From assembly GCA_963778675.1 (NCBI GenBank), contig CAVZVI010000011.1, positions 124,001 through 188,000 of the forward strand: DNA of 64,000 nucleotides, written 5' to 3'. A program made the position numbers and the translations under genes. Below are positions 1-7,833 of this stretch, one piece after another. Position 1 is the first letter of the stretch. Every line of letters starts with the position of its first letter. The notes under the pieces were generated by a model, which was given only the letters and a program-made list of their open reading frames with translations, searched no databases and was not told where the DNA came from. This DNA is from CAWCDJ01 sp963778675 (GTDB lineage: Bacteria > Acidobacteriota > Terriglobia > Bryobacterales > Bryobacteraceae).

Positions 1-1059
1 GCCCTCGACCCCAACACCCTGACCCTGGGATTCGCACGCCGCTTTGCCGTGTACAAGCGGCCCGACCTTCTGCTGCGCGACGGCGAGCGGCTGGTCCGCA
101 TCCTCAGCAACCGCGACCTGCCGGTGCAGCTACTCGTAGCCGGCAAGGCCCATCCCCAGGACACCGCCGGGCAGGCCATGATTCGCGAATGGAATGAGTT
201 TGTCCGCCGTCCGGACGTGTGGGGCCGGGCAGTCTTTCTGGCGGATTACGACACCCTCCTGGCGTCGCACCTGGTGGAAGGCGTGGACGTGTGGATCAAC
301 ACGCCGCGTCGGCCGTGGGAGGCCAGCGGAACCAGCGGCATGAAGACCCTGGTCAACGGAGGGCTCAACCTCTCCGAACTCGACGGCTGGTGGGCAGAAG
401 CCTACGCGCCTGAAGTGGGATGGAGCCTCGGGGACGGGCAGGAGCACGGCGACGACCCGGCGTGGGACGCGGCCGAAGCCGAAGCGCTCTACGAGTTGCT
501 GGAGCGCGAGGTGGCGCCGGAATTCTACCGCCGCGATGCACGCGGCATTCCCACCGCCTGGGTGGCGCGGATGCGCGAAAGCATGGCGCGGCTGACGCCG
601 GAATTTTCAGCCAACCGCGCGGTACGCGAGTACACCGAGAACTATTACCTGCGGGCGGCGGCGGCTTTCCGGGACCGGGCCGCGAACGAAGGCGCGCTCG
701 GCAAGGACCTGGTCCGCTGGCGCGACGAACTGGCGCAACACTGGGACGCCCTGCGATTCGGCCCGGTGAAGGCGGAGGCGCAGGACGGCGGCCTGGCCTT
801 CGAGGCACAGGTTTACCTGGACGACCTCAACCCGGACAGCGTACTCGTCGAATTGTATGCCGAAGGCCGCAATGGGGAGGAGGCCATCCGGCTTCCGATG
901 GAGCGTGGGCCGGAACTGGTCGGATCGGTGCGCGGCTACCTCTATACCGCGCGGGTGGCGGCCGACCGGCCTGCCGCCGATTACACGCCGCGCATCATCC
1001 CCTCCCACCCGGGGGCGTTCGTGCCGCTCGAGGCGGACGAGATCTTGTGGCAGCGCTGA
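1..1059 (+). CDS. glgP: alpha-glucan (glycogen) phosphorylase, C-terminal part
   Basis: The 5' end lies outside the window; 352 residues are visible and the frame is open from base 1. The family releases glucose-1-phosphate from glycogen or maltodextrin in the cytoplasm, using pyridoxal phosphate. The visible start carries the motif TLGFARRFAVYKR, and EASGTSGMKTLVNGG follows, in which Lys115 of the visible part is the expected PLP-binding lysine. The following LDGWW and the acidic C-terminal domain resemble the bacterial alpha-glucan phosphorylase subfamily rather than the animal-type enzyme. Its last 65 bases overlap the 3' end of the convergent hydrogenase protease gene. The family assignment is firm; the exact substrate is inferred. 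Confidence 0.93.
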   Translation, partial: ALDPNTLTLGFARRFAVYKRPDLLLRDGERLVRILSNRDLPVQLLVAGKAHPQDTAGQAMIREWNEFVRRPDVWGRAVFLADYDTLLASHLVEGVDVWINTPRRPWEASGTSGMKTLVNGGLNLSELDGWWAEAYAPEVGWSLGDGQEHGDDPAWDAAEAEALYELLEREVAPEFYRRDARGIPTAWVARMRESMARLTPEFSANRAVREYTENYYLRAAAAFRDRAANEGALGKDLVRWRDELAQHWDALRFGPVKAEAQDGGLAFEAQVYLDDLNPDSVLVELYAEGRNGEEAIRLPMERGPELVGSVRGYLYTARVAADRPAADYTPRIIPSHPGAFVPLEADEILWQR

Positions 1060-1492
1060 AAACGCGCCGCACCACCCGCGGCAGGGCGCTGCGGACCGCC
1101 GTTGAGACGCCGCTGCCGGGCGTGAAGTTCCGCGACTCAATGCCATAGACGACCAGGCGCTTGGGAAGGCGCTTCAGGGCACGAGCCAGTTCGATGGTTT
1201 CGCCCGCTCCGAACGCGTGCGTGGACTGCCGCCACGCGGTGTATGGCGGATTCCTGGACGTCGCATCGAAGCGGTGGATCGTGCCCGGGCGGCCTCCGCT
1301 CCGCACCGCGTCGATAAGGAACACGACGTCACGGACGTCCCAGAGTTCCAGCAGCGCCGCCCCGTCGCCCTGGTGTTCCCACACCGCAAAGCGGCCGCGG
1401 CTGCGGCGGCGCAGTTCCCGAGCAGCCAGCAGGCCGGCGGCGTCGTCGCCGCGGCAGTCGTTCCCCAATCCGATGATCAGAACGGGTCGCAT
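995..1492 (-). CDS. [NiFe] hydrogenase maturation protease (HyaD/HoxW/HycI family)
   Basis: A 165-residue endopeptidase of the family that removes the C-terminal tail of the hydrogenase large subunit after nickel insertion. The N-terminus shows the family signature GLGNDCRGDDAAG, whose acidic residues bind nickel, followed by LIDAVRSGG and a conserved histidine in QSTHAFG. It is the last gene of the hydrogenase operon, starting 3 bases after the hydA stop, so its substrate is almost certainly that subunit. The arginine- and proline-rich C-terminal tail (about 20 residues) runs into the 3' end of the convergent phosphorylase gene and is probably poorly conserved. Confidence 0.88.
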   Translation of the reverse strand: MRPVLIIGLGNDCRGDDAAGLLAARELRRRSRGRFAVWEHQGDGAALLELWDVRDVVFLIDAVRSGGRPGTIHRFDATSRNPPYTAWRQSTHAFGAGETIELARALKRLPKRLVVYGIESRNFTPGSGVSTAVRSALPRVVRRVFSAATRSRPPRAARTPPGGRG

Positions 1493-1495
1493 GGG

Positions 1496-2794
1496 CTAGC
1501 CGCGGTCCATCTCCAGTCTCAGGAAGTGCGTGGCGCAGGAGATGCACGGATCATAATTGCGAATGGCCTGCTCGCACTTCGAGCGCAGTTGCGCATCAGG
1601 CAGATCGAGCAGCGGAGGAATGAGTTCGCGCAGGTCCTCCTCGATGGTCCGCTGGTTCTGCGATGTCGGTGGAACGATCCGGGCGTCGAGAACCGTTCCG
1701 CGGTCGTCCAGCCGGTAGCGGTGGTAGAGAATGCCTCTGGGCGCCTCCGTGCAGCCATATCCGGTGGCGGCGTGCACCGGCAGATCCACGCACGGAGACG
1801 GCGGCGCTTCGTATTCATCGATCAGCCGCAGCGCCTCCTCGCAGGCGTACAGAATCTCGATGGCGCGCACGGTGATGCCGCGGAACGGATTGCGGCACAC
1901 AGGGCCCATGCCGGCGGCGCGCGCCGCTTCCTGCGCGAGGGGGGAAAGGCGGTCGTAGTTCAGGTTGTAGCGCGCGAGCGGACCGGCGAAGTATGCGCCA
2001 TTCCCTTTCAAAGCCGAGTGCAGAGCGGTGGAATGAGGCACCTGGTGTTCGGTGAAGTGATCCTCATACTCTCGCACCGGGATGTCCAATCCCCGGTTGG
2101 AGACGAGGCGGCCTTCGTCGATCGGATACCCGGAGGCCGGACGCAGGGCGACGAATATGTAGTCGCGCTCGAACTCCGGACATGGAAGGCCGCCAGCCCA
2201 GCGAACGGTCTCGAGGGCCGCCTCCCGCGCCCACTTCAGCTCTTCGGCGACCGGCTGCAGATCGCGGCGCGCCGGCGTCTTGTAGAAGCCGCCGGGCCGG
2301 ACGTTGATGGGATGGATGGGCCTTCCGCCGAGGAGGGCCATCAAAGCATTGCCGGTCTTCTTCAGGCGCAATCCGCGTTCGACGATCTCCGGGAAATCGC
2401 GCGCCATCGCGATGGCGTCGGGATAGCCGCAGAAATCGGGGGCGTGCAGGAGGTAGATGTGCAGCGCATGGCTCTCGATCCACTCACCGCAGTAGAGCAG
2501 GCGGCGCAGCGCACGCAGCGATCCTTCGACCTCGACCCCGAAAGCGTCTTCGATGGCGCGCACCGCGCTCATCTGGTAAGCGACCGGGCAGATGCCGCAG
2601 ATGCGGGCGGTAATGTCGGGAATCTCGCCGTAGCCACGGCCCCGCAAGAAGGACTCGAAGAACCGGGGCGGCTCGAAGATTCTCAGCTTAACGTCCGCGA
2701 CGGCGTTGTCCCTGATCCGGACCGAGAGCCCGCCCTCCCCTTCGACCCGTGCAAGAACATTAACTTTGACGCTTCTTGTCTTCATGCGCTTCAC
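1496..2794 (-). CDS. hydA: [NiFe] hydrogenase large (alpha) subunit, group 3b type
   Basis: Catalytic subunit holding the NiFe(CN)2CO centre of a cytoplasmic, NAD(P)-linked bidirectional hydrogenase. The N-terminal ligand motif is RICGICPV (Cys66, Cys69) and the C-terminal one is DPCISCATH (Cys417, Cys420). The short tail after His423 is the expected target of the downstream protease. The length (432 residues) fits group 3b alpha subunits. The start is GTG at 2794; an ATG nine bases later (2785) has a better-placed purine-rich GGGAGA and could be the true start. Either way it overlaps the end of hydD, implying translational coupling. The group 3b assignment rests on the subunit set and order. 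Confidence 0.93.
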   Translation of the reverse strand: MKRMKTRSVKVNVLARVEGEGGLSVRIRDNAVADVKLRIFEPPRFFESFLRGRGYGEIPDITARICGICPVAYQMSAVRAIEDAFGVEVEGSLRALRRLLYCGEWIESHALHIYLLHAPDFCGYPDAIAMARDFPEIVERGLRLKKTGNALMALLGGRPIHPINVRPGGFYKTPARRDLQPVAEELKWAREAALETVRWAGGLPCPEFERDYIFVALRPASGYPIDEGRLVSNRGLDIPVREYEDHFTEHQVPHSTALHSALKGNGAYFAGPLARYNLNYDRLSPLAQEAARAAGMGPVCRNPFRGITVRAIEILYACEEALRLIDEYEAPPSPCVDLPVHAATGYGCTEAPRGILYHRYRLDDRGTVLDARIVPPTSQNQRTIEEDLRELIPPLLDLPDAQLRSKCEQAIRNYDPCISCATHFLRLEMDRG

Positions 2795-3554
2795 TCTCCC
2801 GCCGGAAAGGCGTGGACCAGGCGTTGAAGGTACGGAAGACGCGCATCACGTCCAGCTCTTTGGCGCCGAGGTAGCGCCACGCCCGGCCGAGGGATACGGT
2901 ATTCGGCGTCTCCATCGGCCCAAAACAGCCATAGCAACCCCGCTCGTAGGAGGGGCACAAAGCCCCGCATCCGGCATGGGTCACGGGGCCGAGGCAGGGC
3001 GTGCCCTGCGCTACCATTACGCACACCGTGCCCCGCTGCTTGCACTCCACGCAAACGCTGTGCGAAGGTACGTTCGGCTTGCGCCCGTTCAGGAAGGCGC
3101 TCACGACCTCCAGCAACTGGCGGTTGTTGATGGGACATCCGCGCAGTTCGAAATCCACCCGCACGTGTTCCGCGATCGGAGTGGACGTGCGTAGGGTCTC
3201 GATGTACTGCGGGCTGGCGTAGACGATGGAGACGAAATCGTTGACGTTGGCGAAATTGCGGAGAGCCTGGATGCCGCCCGCGGTGGCGCAGGCGCCGATC
3301 GTGACCAGGTATCTGGATGCGCGTCGAACCTTGTGAATTCGCTCCGCATCGTGTGGAGTGGTGATCGACCCCTCGACGAGAGAAAGATCGTAGGGACCCT
3401 TTACCACCGCGCTGGAGGCCTCCGGGAAATAGGCGATCTGAATGGCGCCGGCGACCGCGAGCAATTCGTCTTCGCAATCGAGGACGCTCAACTGGCAGCC
3501 GTCGCAGGAGGCGAACTTCCAGACAGCCAGCTTGGGCTTGGATGGCGCCGCCAT
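2760..3554 (-). CDS. hydD: [NiFe] hydrogenase small (delta) subunit
   Basis: 264-residue electron-transfer subunit without a Tat signal, consistent with a cytoplasmic enzyme. The proximal cluster ligands start at FASCDGCQLS, with GACATAGG and RGCPINN further on. The cysteine-rich C-terminal third (CVECKQRG, GTPCLGPVTHAGCGALCPSYERGCYGCFG) supplies ligands for two more Fe-S clusters. It starts 1 base after the hydG stop and its end overlaps the hydA start by up to 35 bases. Together with hydB, hydG and hydA it matches the four-subunit sulfhydrogenase (HydBGDA) architecture first described in Pyrococcus. Confidence 0.93.
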   Translation of the reverse strand: MAAPSKPKLAVWKFASCDGCQLSVLDCEDELLAVAGAIQIAYFPEASSAVVKGPYDLSLVEGSITTPHDAERIHKVRRASRYLVTIGACATAGGIQALRNFANVNDFVSIVYASPQYIETLRTSTPIAEHVRVDFELRGCPINNRQLLEVVSAFLNGRKPNVPSHSVCVECKQRGTVCVMVAQGTPCLGPVTHAGCGALCPSYERGCYGCFGPMETPNTVSLGRAWRYLGAKELDVMRVFRTFNAWSTPFRRESEAHEDKKRQS

Positions 3555-3555
3555 T

Positions 3556-4395
3556 TCAGAGCTCCCGCACCGCGATCAACGGTTTGACGCGATCCCAGGC
3601 GAACACCGGCCCGTCCTTGCAGATAAAGGTGGGACCGAACTGGCAATGTCCGCAAAAGCCGACAGCGCATTTCATGTTGCGCTCCATCGAGACATAGATT
3701 CTCCCGGTGCGCACCCCGCGCCTCTCGAGTTCCGCGGCGCTGAAGCGCATCATCACTTCCGGACCGCACACCAGCGCCGCCGCGTTTCCCGGGTCGAAGG
3801 GGGCGCGCGCGATGAGTGTAGTCACCACTCCCACCGAACCGCGCCAGCCGCCCGCGGCCCGGTCGACCGTGATGAACACGGGCAGGCGAGAGACGGACTG
3901 CCACTGCTTCAACTCCTTCCGGAACAGGATGTCGGCGGGCGTGCGGGTACCGTACAGCAGAACCACTCTCGCGAACTGCTCGCGCCGCGCCAGGATCTGG
4001 TAAAGGGCCGGGCGGAGAGGAGCGAGTCCGATACCGCCTGCGACGATGACTACGTCGCGGCCCGCCAGTTGGTCGACCGGCCAGCTGCTTCCGAAGGGCC
4101 CGCGCACCCCCAGCGCGTCGCCGGGCTTGAGCTTGCCCATGGCGCGGGTCACCGCTCCCACGGCGCGGGTAGTGTGCATCAGGCTTGCGGGCTGGAGCGG
4201 GCTGCTGCTGATCGAGATGGGCACTTCACCCACTCCGAATACGTAGAGCATGTTGAACTGCCCGGCGGCGAAAGCGGCCTGCGGCGCGTCATCGGGTTCC
4301 ACTTCCACGGTGAACGTGTCGGCCGTTTCGCGATGCGTCGCCCGAAGACGGTAGGGCCGGGGCGTCATCGGATGGCGAACCGGCGCGGCCGTCAA
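3556..4395 (-). CDS. hydG: hydrogenase gamma subunit, FAD/NAD(P)-binding reductase
   Basis: 279 residues of the ferredoxin-NADP reductase/dihydroorotate dehydrogenase electron-transfer type. The N-terminal half is a flavin-binding beta-barrel. The sequence RGPFGSSWPV followed by VVIVAGGIGLAPLRPAL is the nucleotide-binding part. The C-terminal CAVGFCGHCQFGPTFIC is a four-cysteine [2Fe-2S] site like that of PyrK-type proteins. It should pass electrons between NAD(P)H and the small subunit. Its ATG overlaps the stop of the upstream CRP-like gene by 4 bases. The choice between NADH and NADPH cannot be read reliably from the sequence. Confidence 0.92.
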   Translation of the reverse strand: MTAAPVRHPMTPRPYRLRATHRETADTFTVEVEPDDAPQAAFAAGQFNMLYVFGVGEVPISISSSPLQPASLMHTTRAVGAVTRAMGKLKPGDALGVRGPFGSSWPVDQLAGRDVVIVAGGIGLAPLRPALYQILARREQFARVVLLYGTRTPADILFRKELKQWQSVSRLPVFITVDRAAGGWRGSVGVVTTLIARAPFDPGNAAALVCGPEVMMRFSAAELERRGVRTGRIYVSMERNMKCAVGFCGHCQFGPTFICKDGPVFAWDRVKPLIAVREL

Positions 4396-4853
4396 GGGCG
4401 CACCTCATAGACATTCAGCAACTGCAGCCTGGTGGCCTGAAGCCTCTCCTCGAGGATGCGGGAGAAGCGCTTCAACAGCTCGAGGGCCAGGTCATGGTCC
4501 TGCTCCGACTTCTTGCGCAGGCAGGCGCCGTCGAGGGCGATGGCGCGCGTTGTGATGACGGCCCGGGCATCGAACCTCCACCGGTACGGCGGAAAGAGCC
4601 ACGACCAGCCGAGGATATCGCCGTCCCCCAGGGTTTGGACCATGATCGGCCCTCCCTGCGGGGAGTAGATCTCGAGTGCGACGTTGCCCTGGCGAATCAG
4701 GTAAAACTGGTTGGCTTCCTCGCCCTCGCGGAAAATGAACTCCCCGGTGGAGAAGCGTGCGTTGGACGCGCACCCGGTCAGCAGCCCCAGGTAGCGAGGC
4801 TGCAGGTTGCGGAAAAACGGGTGCTCCGTCAGGATACGTTCAAGACTCTCCAT
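4392..4853 (-). CDS. cyclic-nucleotide-binding-domain protein without DNA-binding domain, inside the hydrogenase operon
   Basis: 153 residues that consist almost entirely of one CRP/cNMP-binding beta-roll: FSTGEFIFREGEEANQFYLI and the LGDGDILGW turn are typical. No helix-turn-helix follows; the C-terminus is a helix of about 30 residues (LELLKRFSRILEERLQATRLQ). The phosphate-binding cassette is atypical, with LFPPYRWRFDARA where classical cAMP receptors carry an R-S/T pair, so ligand binding is uncertain. It overlaps hydB by 14 bases and hydG by 4 bases and is therefore co-translated with enzyme subunits. A role as an allosteric or redox-sensing subunit, or a partner in assembly, is inference. 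Confidence 0.85.
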   Translation of the reverse strand: MESLERILTEHPFFRNLQPRYLGLLTGCASNARFSTGEFIFREGEEANQFYLIRQGNVALEIYSPQGGPIMVQTLGDGDILGWSWLFPPYRWRFDARAVITTRAIALDGACLRKKSEQDHDLALELLKRFSRILEERLQATRLQLLNVYEVRP

Positions 4854-5988
4854 GCCTGTTTCTCCGGGCCGCGGCGGCCGGCGGGCGCTCCGATTCGCGG
4901 ATGGCCCGCAACTCTTCAGTGATGTCGATGGCGACCGGACACCAGGTGATGCACCGCCCGCAGCCCACGCAACCGGAGGTGCCGAACTGGTCGATCCAGG
5001 TGGCCAGTTTGTGGGTCATCCACTGGCGGTAGCGGGCCTTGCTCGAGGACCGCACGCTGCCGCCGTGAATATAGGAGAAATCCATTGTGAAGCAGGAATC
5101 CCACTTCTGCCACCGCTCCGCGTGATCCCCTGCCAGGTCCGCGGAATCCTCCACGGTCGTGCAGAAGCAGGTGGGGCAAACCATGGTGCAGTTGGCGCAT
5201 GCCAGGCACCGTTCGGCGACATTCTCCCAGCGCGGGTGCTCGCCGTTGCGGTAGAGCACGCCCTGGATATCGGTCGTGTCCATCGTCCGCCCCATCTGGC
5301 CTGCAGTCTTGCGGACAACGAGTTCGGCTGCCTCCTCCTCGCCGGGCCGCGCAGCGCGGCAGGGTAGTTGACGGAGGATCCCGGCGCCCCGTTCCGAGCC
5401 CGTCTCGACCACGAAGTAGTGGCGGCCAACCTCGAGGATCTCGGTAAGCGCCAGGTCGAAACCGGAAGTGGCCTTCGGACCCGTGTTCATGGAAACGCAG
5501 AAGCAGGTGCCCCCCGCCTTACCGCAATTGATCGCGACCAGGAACGCGGCCTCGCGGCGGGCCCGGTACCAGGGGTCGGCGAAAGGCCCCTCAAGAAATA
5601 CACGGTCCTGGACGGCGATTGCGTGCAGATCGCAGGACCGCACGCCGATTAGCGCGGACTTGCGGACGTCGGGCACGTCTTCTTCGATCTGGAAGAGCTG
5701 TTCCGTTCGTTTCGCCTGCCAAAGGCGGACAGCCGGCGGATGGAAGAACTGCTTGGCGGAATGCGGACCTACGACAAAGCCAAATAGCGCCTCATCGCCG
5801 CGCCGGCGGAGCCGGTAGGTGCCGCCATCCTGTTCGTCGGTCCAGCCCACGGGGAAGTCCGCTGCGGAGGAAACCTCGCCATAAACGATCGATCCCTCCC
5901 GCACTGTCGGGCCCAGCAGACGAAACTCGTTCTGCTTCAAGGCCGTGAGCAAGCGGTCGAAATGTTCACGCTCCAGAATGCATCGCAC
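4840..5988 (-). CDS. hydB: hydrogenase beta subunit, Fe-S protein
   Basis: Iron-sulfur subunit of the group 3b hydrogenase, about 382 residues from the GTG at 5988. Two ferredoxin-like sites lie in the C-terminal half: CLACANCTMVCPTCFC and CVGCGRCITWCP. It links the catalytic pair to the flavin subunit and in archaeal homologues supports the S0-reductase side activity. An upstream ATG at 6096 would add 36 residues that do not look like the family start (the conserved part begins VRCILEREHFDRLL) and would lie upstream of a plausible promoter at 6021-6050, so GTG 5988 is preferred. First gene of the operon. Confidence 0.88.
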   Translation of the reverse strand: MRCILEREHFDRLLTALKQNEFRLLGPTVREGSIVYGEVSSAADFPVGWTDEQDGGTYRLRRRGDEALFGFVVGPHSAKQFFHPPAVRLWQAKRTEQLFQIEEDVPDVRKSALIGVRSCDLHAIAVQDRVFLEGPFADPWYRARREAAFLVAINCGKAGGTCFCVSMNTGPKATSGFDLALTEILEVGRHYFVVETGSERGAGILRQLPCRAARPGEEEAAELVVRKTAGQMGRTMDTTDIQGVLYRNGEHPRWENVAERCLACANCTMVCPTCFCTTVEDSADLAGDHAERWQKWDSCFTMDFSYIHGGSVRSSSKARYRQWMTHKLATWIDQFGTSGCVGCGRCITWCPVAIDITEELRAIRESERPPAAAARRNRHGES

Positions 5989-6020
5989 AGCGGCAGCGCC
6001 ACCGCTGCTTCTTCGCTCCG

Positions 6021-6050
6021 ATCCTAGCGGAGGTTCACGACCGCAGGCAA
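6021..6050 (-). promoter_or_regulatory. candidate promoter of the hydrogenase operon
   Basis: Read leftward, a TTGCCT hexamer (6045-6050) is followed after 18 bases by TAGGAT (6021-6026). Transcription would start near 6014, about 25 bases before the GTG at 5988. The match to the sigma70 consensus is moderate, so this is a suggestion only. Confidence 0.35.
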
Positions 6051-6073
6051 TCTCCGCCGCCTTCCCGCTGTAC

Positions 6074-6137
6074 GTTGGCCAACAATCGCCCGGCAAACCT
6101 GTAGGAACATATACACCGGGTATGCCGTGGTTCCTAC
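6074..6137. promoter_or_regulatory. palindromes in the hydrogenase/baeRF divergent region
   Basis: Two symmetric elements lie between the divergent genes. The first is a perfect 10-bp palindrome, GTTGGCCAAC (6074-6083). The second is nested: outer arms GTAGGAAC (6101-6108) and GTTCCTAC (6130-6137) enclose inner arms ATAC (6111-6114) and GTAT (6120-6123). The nested element could be a two-fold operator or, on the rightward transcript, a stem-loop ending about 20 bases before the strong ribosome-binding site of the baeRF gene. No known regulator motif was recognised. Confidence 0.5.
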
Positions 6138-6171
6138 GAATCTCACGCTAACCTGAAAGGAGGAGGCCCTC

Positions 6172-7311
6172 ATGGACTTGGTACGCATCGAGGACTTAGT
6201 CGCCCTGGGGAGCCGCCGGCAAGGACCGTGCATTTCCATCTTCATGCCGGTTCGTCAGATCGGCAGCCGGACTCAGGAAATGATCCGCTTCAAGAACCAC
6301 ATCCGGGAGGCGGAGGAACAACTGCACAGCCTCCATACGCCGGCAGTCCAGGTTCGGGAGCTATTAGAGCCGCTCAGGAAACTGACCGACGACCACTTCT
6401 TCTGGCAGTACCAGAGCTCGGGGCTGGCGGTTTACCGGGCCAATGGCGATTTCCGTACCTTCCGTTTGCCCGTATCGTTCGAGGATCTGGTAGTGGTCAC
6501 CGACCGCTTTCAGGTAAAGCCGCTCCTGCGGGTCGCGACCGGCGAGAAGCAATTTTACGTGCTGGCCCTGAGCCAGAAATCCGTCCGCCTGCTACGTTGC
6601 GACCGTTTCACTCAATCCGAGGTGGATCTGCCCGAGGAGGCCCAACAGGCCATGGCCGCGCAAGAGGATATGACGGAACCCCAACTGCAGGCGCATTCCG
6701 CCGGCTCTGGTCCGCAGTCGGTCCGGTTGATGCATGGCAATCCGGCGGGCGCGGAGACCGACAAGTTACGGATGTTGAAGCGCTTTCGCAGGTTGGACCA
6801 CTCCCTGCGAGAGGTGCTGGCCGGAGGAACTGCGCCGATCGTCATGGCGTCGGTCGATTATCTGCTGCCGATCTACCGGGAAGCCAACTCATACCCACGC
6901 CTTCTGCCGGAAGGAATCTCCGGAAATCCTGAGCAGCTTCGGGACGACGAGCTTCGCGAAGCAGGTTGGGCCGTACTGGAGCCCCAGGTACAAGCACGGA
7001 GGGAAGAAGTAGCGAGAGAATTCCACAACCTGAAGCCGGCCGGACGTGCTACCAGCGATTTGGCACAAGTCGTGAGAGCATCGGCCGACGGACGCGTGAA
7101 CTCGCTGCTGGTTGCCGACGGCGCCCAGGTATGGGGACGATTCGACTCGGCTACGCGGCAGCTCGACGTGCACGAGCAGGCGCAGCCTGGCGACGAGGAC
7201 CTGGTGGACCTGGCTGCAATCCAGACACTCGAGCGAAGCGGGACGGTCATCGCGGTACCCTCTGAAGCGGTTCCGGACGGTTCGCCGGCGGCGGCCACTT
7301 TCCGGTATTGA
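6172..7311 (+). CDS. bacterial archaeo-eukaryotic release factor (baeRF) family protein
   Basis: 379 residues, predicted cytoplasmic. The N-terminus CISIFMPVRQIG followed by RFKNHIREAEEQL is typical of the baeRF families, which are related to archaeal/eukaryotic eRF1 and proposed to act in stress-linked ribosome rescue. The middle (residues 110-145) contains FYVLALSQKSVRLLRCD, the repeated beta-strand core of these proteins, and the C-terminal third is an eRF1-domain-3/L7Ae-like region ending near GRVNSLLVADGAQVWGRFD. A strong AAGGAGGAGG ribosome-binding site precedes the ATG. It is divergent from the hydrogenase operon and shares its regulatory region. The precise baeRF subfamily (3 or 7) was not resolved. 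Confidence 0.72.
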   Translation: MDLVRIEDLVALGSRRQGPCISIFMPVRQIGSRTQEMIRFKNHIREAEEQLHSLHTPAVQVRELLEPLRKLTDDHFFWQYQSSGLAVYRANGDFRTFRLPVSFEDLVVVTDRFQVKPLLRVATGEKQFYVLALSQKSVRLLRCDRFTQSEVDLPEEAQQAMAAQEDMTEPQLQAHSAGSGPQSVRLMHGNPAGAETDKLRMLKRFRRLDHSLREVLAGGTAPIVMASVDYLLPIYREANSYPRLLPEGISGNPEQLRDDELREAGWAVLEPQVQARREEVAREFHNLKPAGRATSDLAQVVRASADGRVNSLLVADGAQVWGRFDSATRQLDVHEQAQPGDEDLVDLAAIQTLERSGTVIAVPSEAVPDGSPAAATFRY

Positions 7312-7314
7312 GCG

Positions 7315-7770
7315 TCAGGTGTGGCGGCGCGATTCGAAGAAGGTCCGGAGGAGTTCGACGCATTCGGGCGCTGAGACGCCTTCGACCACCTCCAGCCGGT
7401 GATTGAGGGTGTCGGAATCGGCGAGGTGAAATTTACTGCGGACGCCGCCGAACCGGAGATCGCGGGCGCCGAACACGAGGCGATCGATGCGCGCCGCGAT
7501 CAGTGCTCCGGCGCACATTACGCACGGTTCGAGGGTGCAGTAGAGCGTCGCGCCCGAGAGCCGGTAGTTCCCGGTCTTGACCGCCGCCTGGCGAATGGCC
7601 AGAATTTCGGCATGGGCGGTGGGGTCGTTTCGAGCGATGGGTGCGTTCCAGGCTTCCCCGGCAATTTCGCCGTCAATCACCACGACAGCGCCGACCGGAA
7701 CCTCTTCGGTCCCGGCGCCTTCACGCGCCAGGCGGAGGGCTTCCTGCATAAAGCGCTCGTCGGTGGTCAT
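7315..7770 (-). CDS. tadA: tRNA-specific adenosine deaminase
   Basis: 151-residue zinc deaminase that converts A34 to inosine in tRNA-Arg(ACG). The catalytic HAEI motif (zinc-binding His and proton-shuttle Glu) and the second zinc motif TLEPCVMCAGAL are intact. The following IDRLVFGARDLRFGGVRS matches TadA rather than guanine or cytidine deaminases, which here are represented by a separate gene at 37552. The gene ends 3 bases from the stop of the convergent baeRF gene and appears to be monocistronic. Confidence 0.9.
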   Translation of the reverse strand: MTTDERFMQEALRLAREGAGTEEVPVGAVVVIDGEIAGEAWNAPIARNDPTAHAEILAIRQAAVKTGNYRLSGATLYCTLEPCVMCAGALIAARIDRLVFGARDLRFGGVRSKFHLADSDTLNHRLEVVEGVSAPECVELLRTFFESRRHT

Positions 7771-7833
7771 CAGCCCATAGTAGTGCGAAACGCGGTGCCT
7801 TTTGGGCGGGCTCGCGTCAGAATAGATAAGCGG

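Noticed and set aside
5989..6096. ATG at 6096 as hydB start
   Set aside because: The extra 36 residues are not family-like and would lie ahead of the best promoter candidate; GTG 5988 gives the conserved N-terminus.
7399..7833. Extended N-terminus of the HTH-TolB-TPR protein
   Set aside because: The segment is antisense to tadA and has no similarity to any domain; the HTH begins right after the ATG at 7834.
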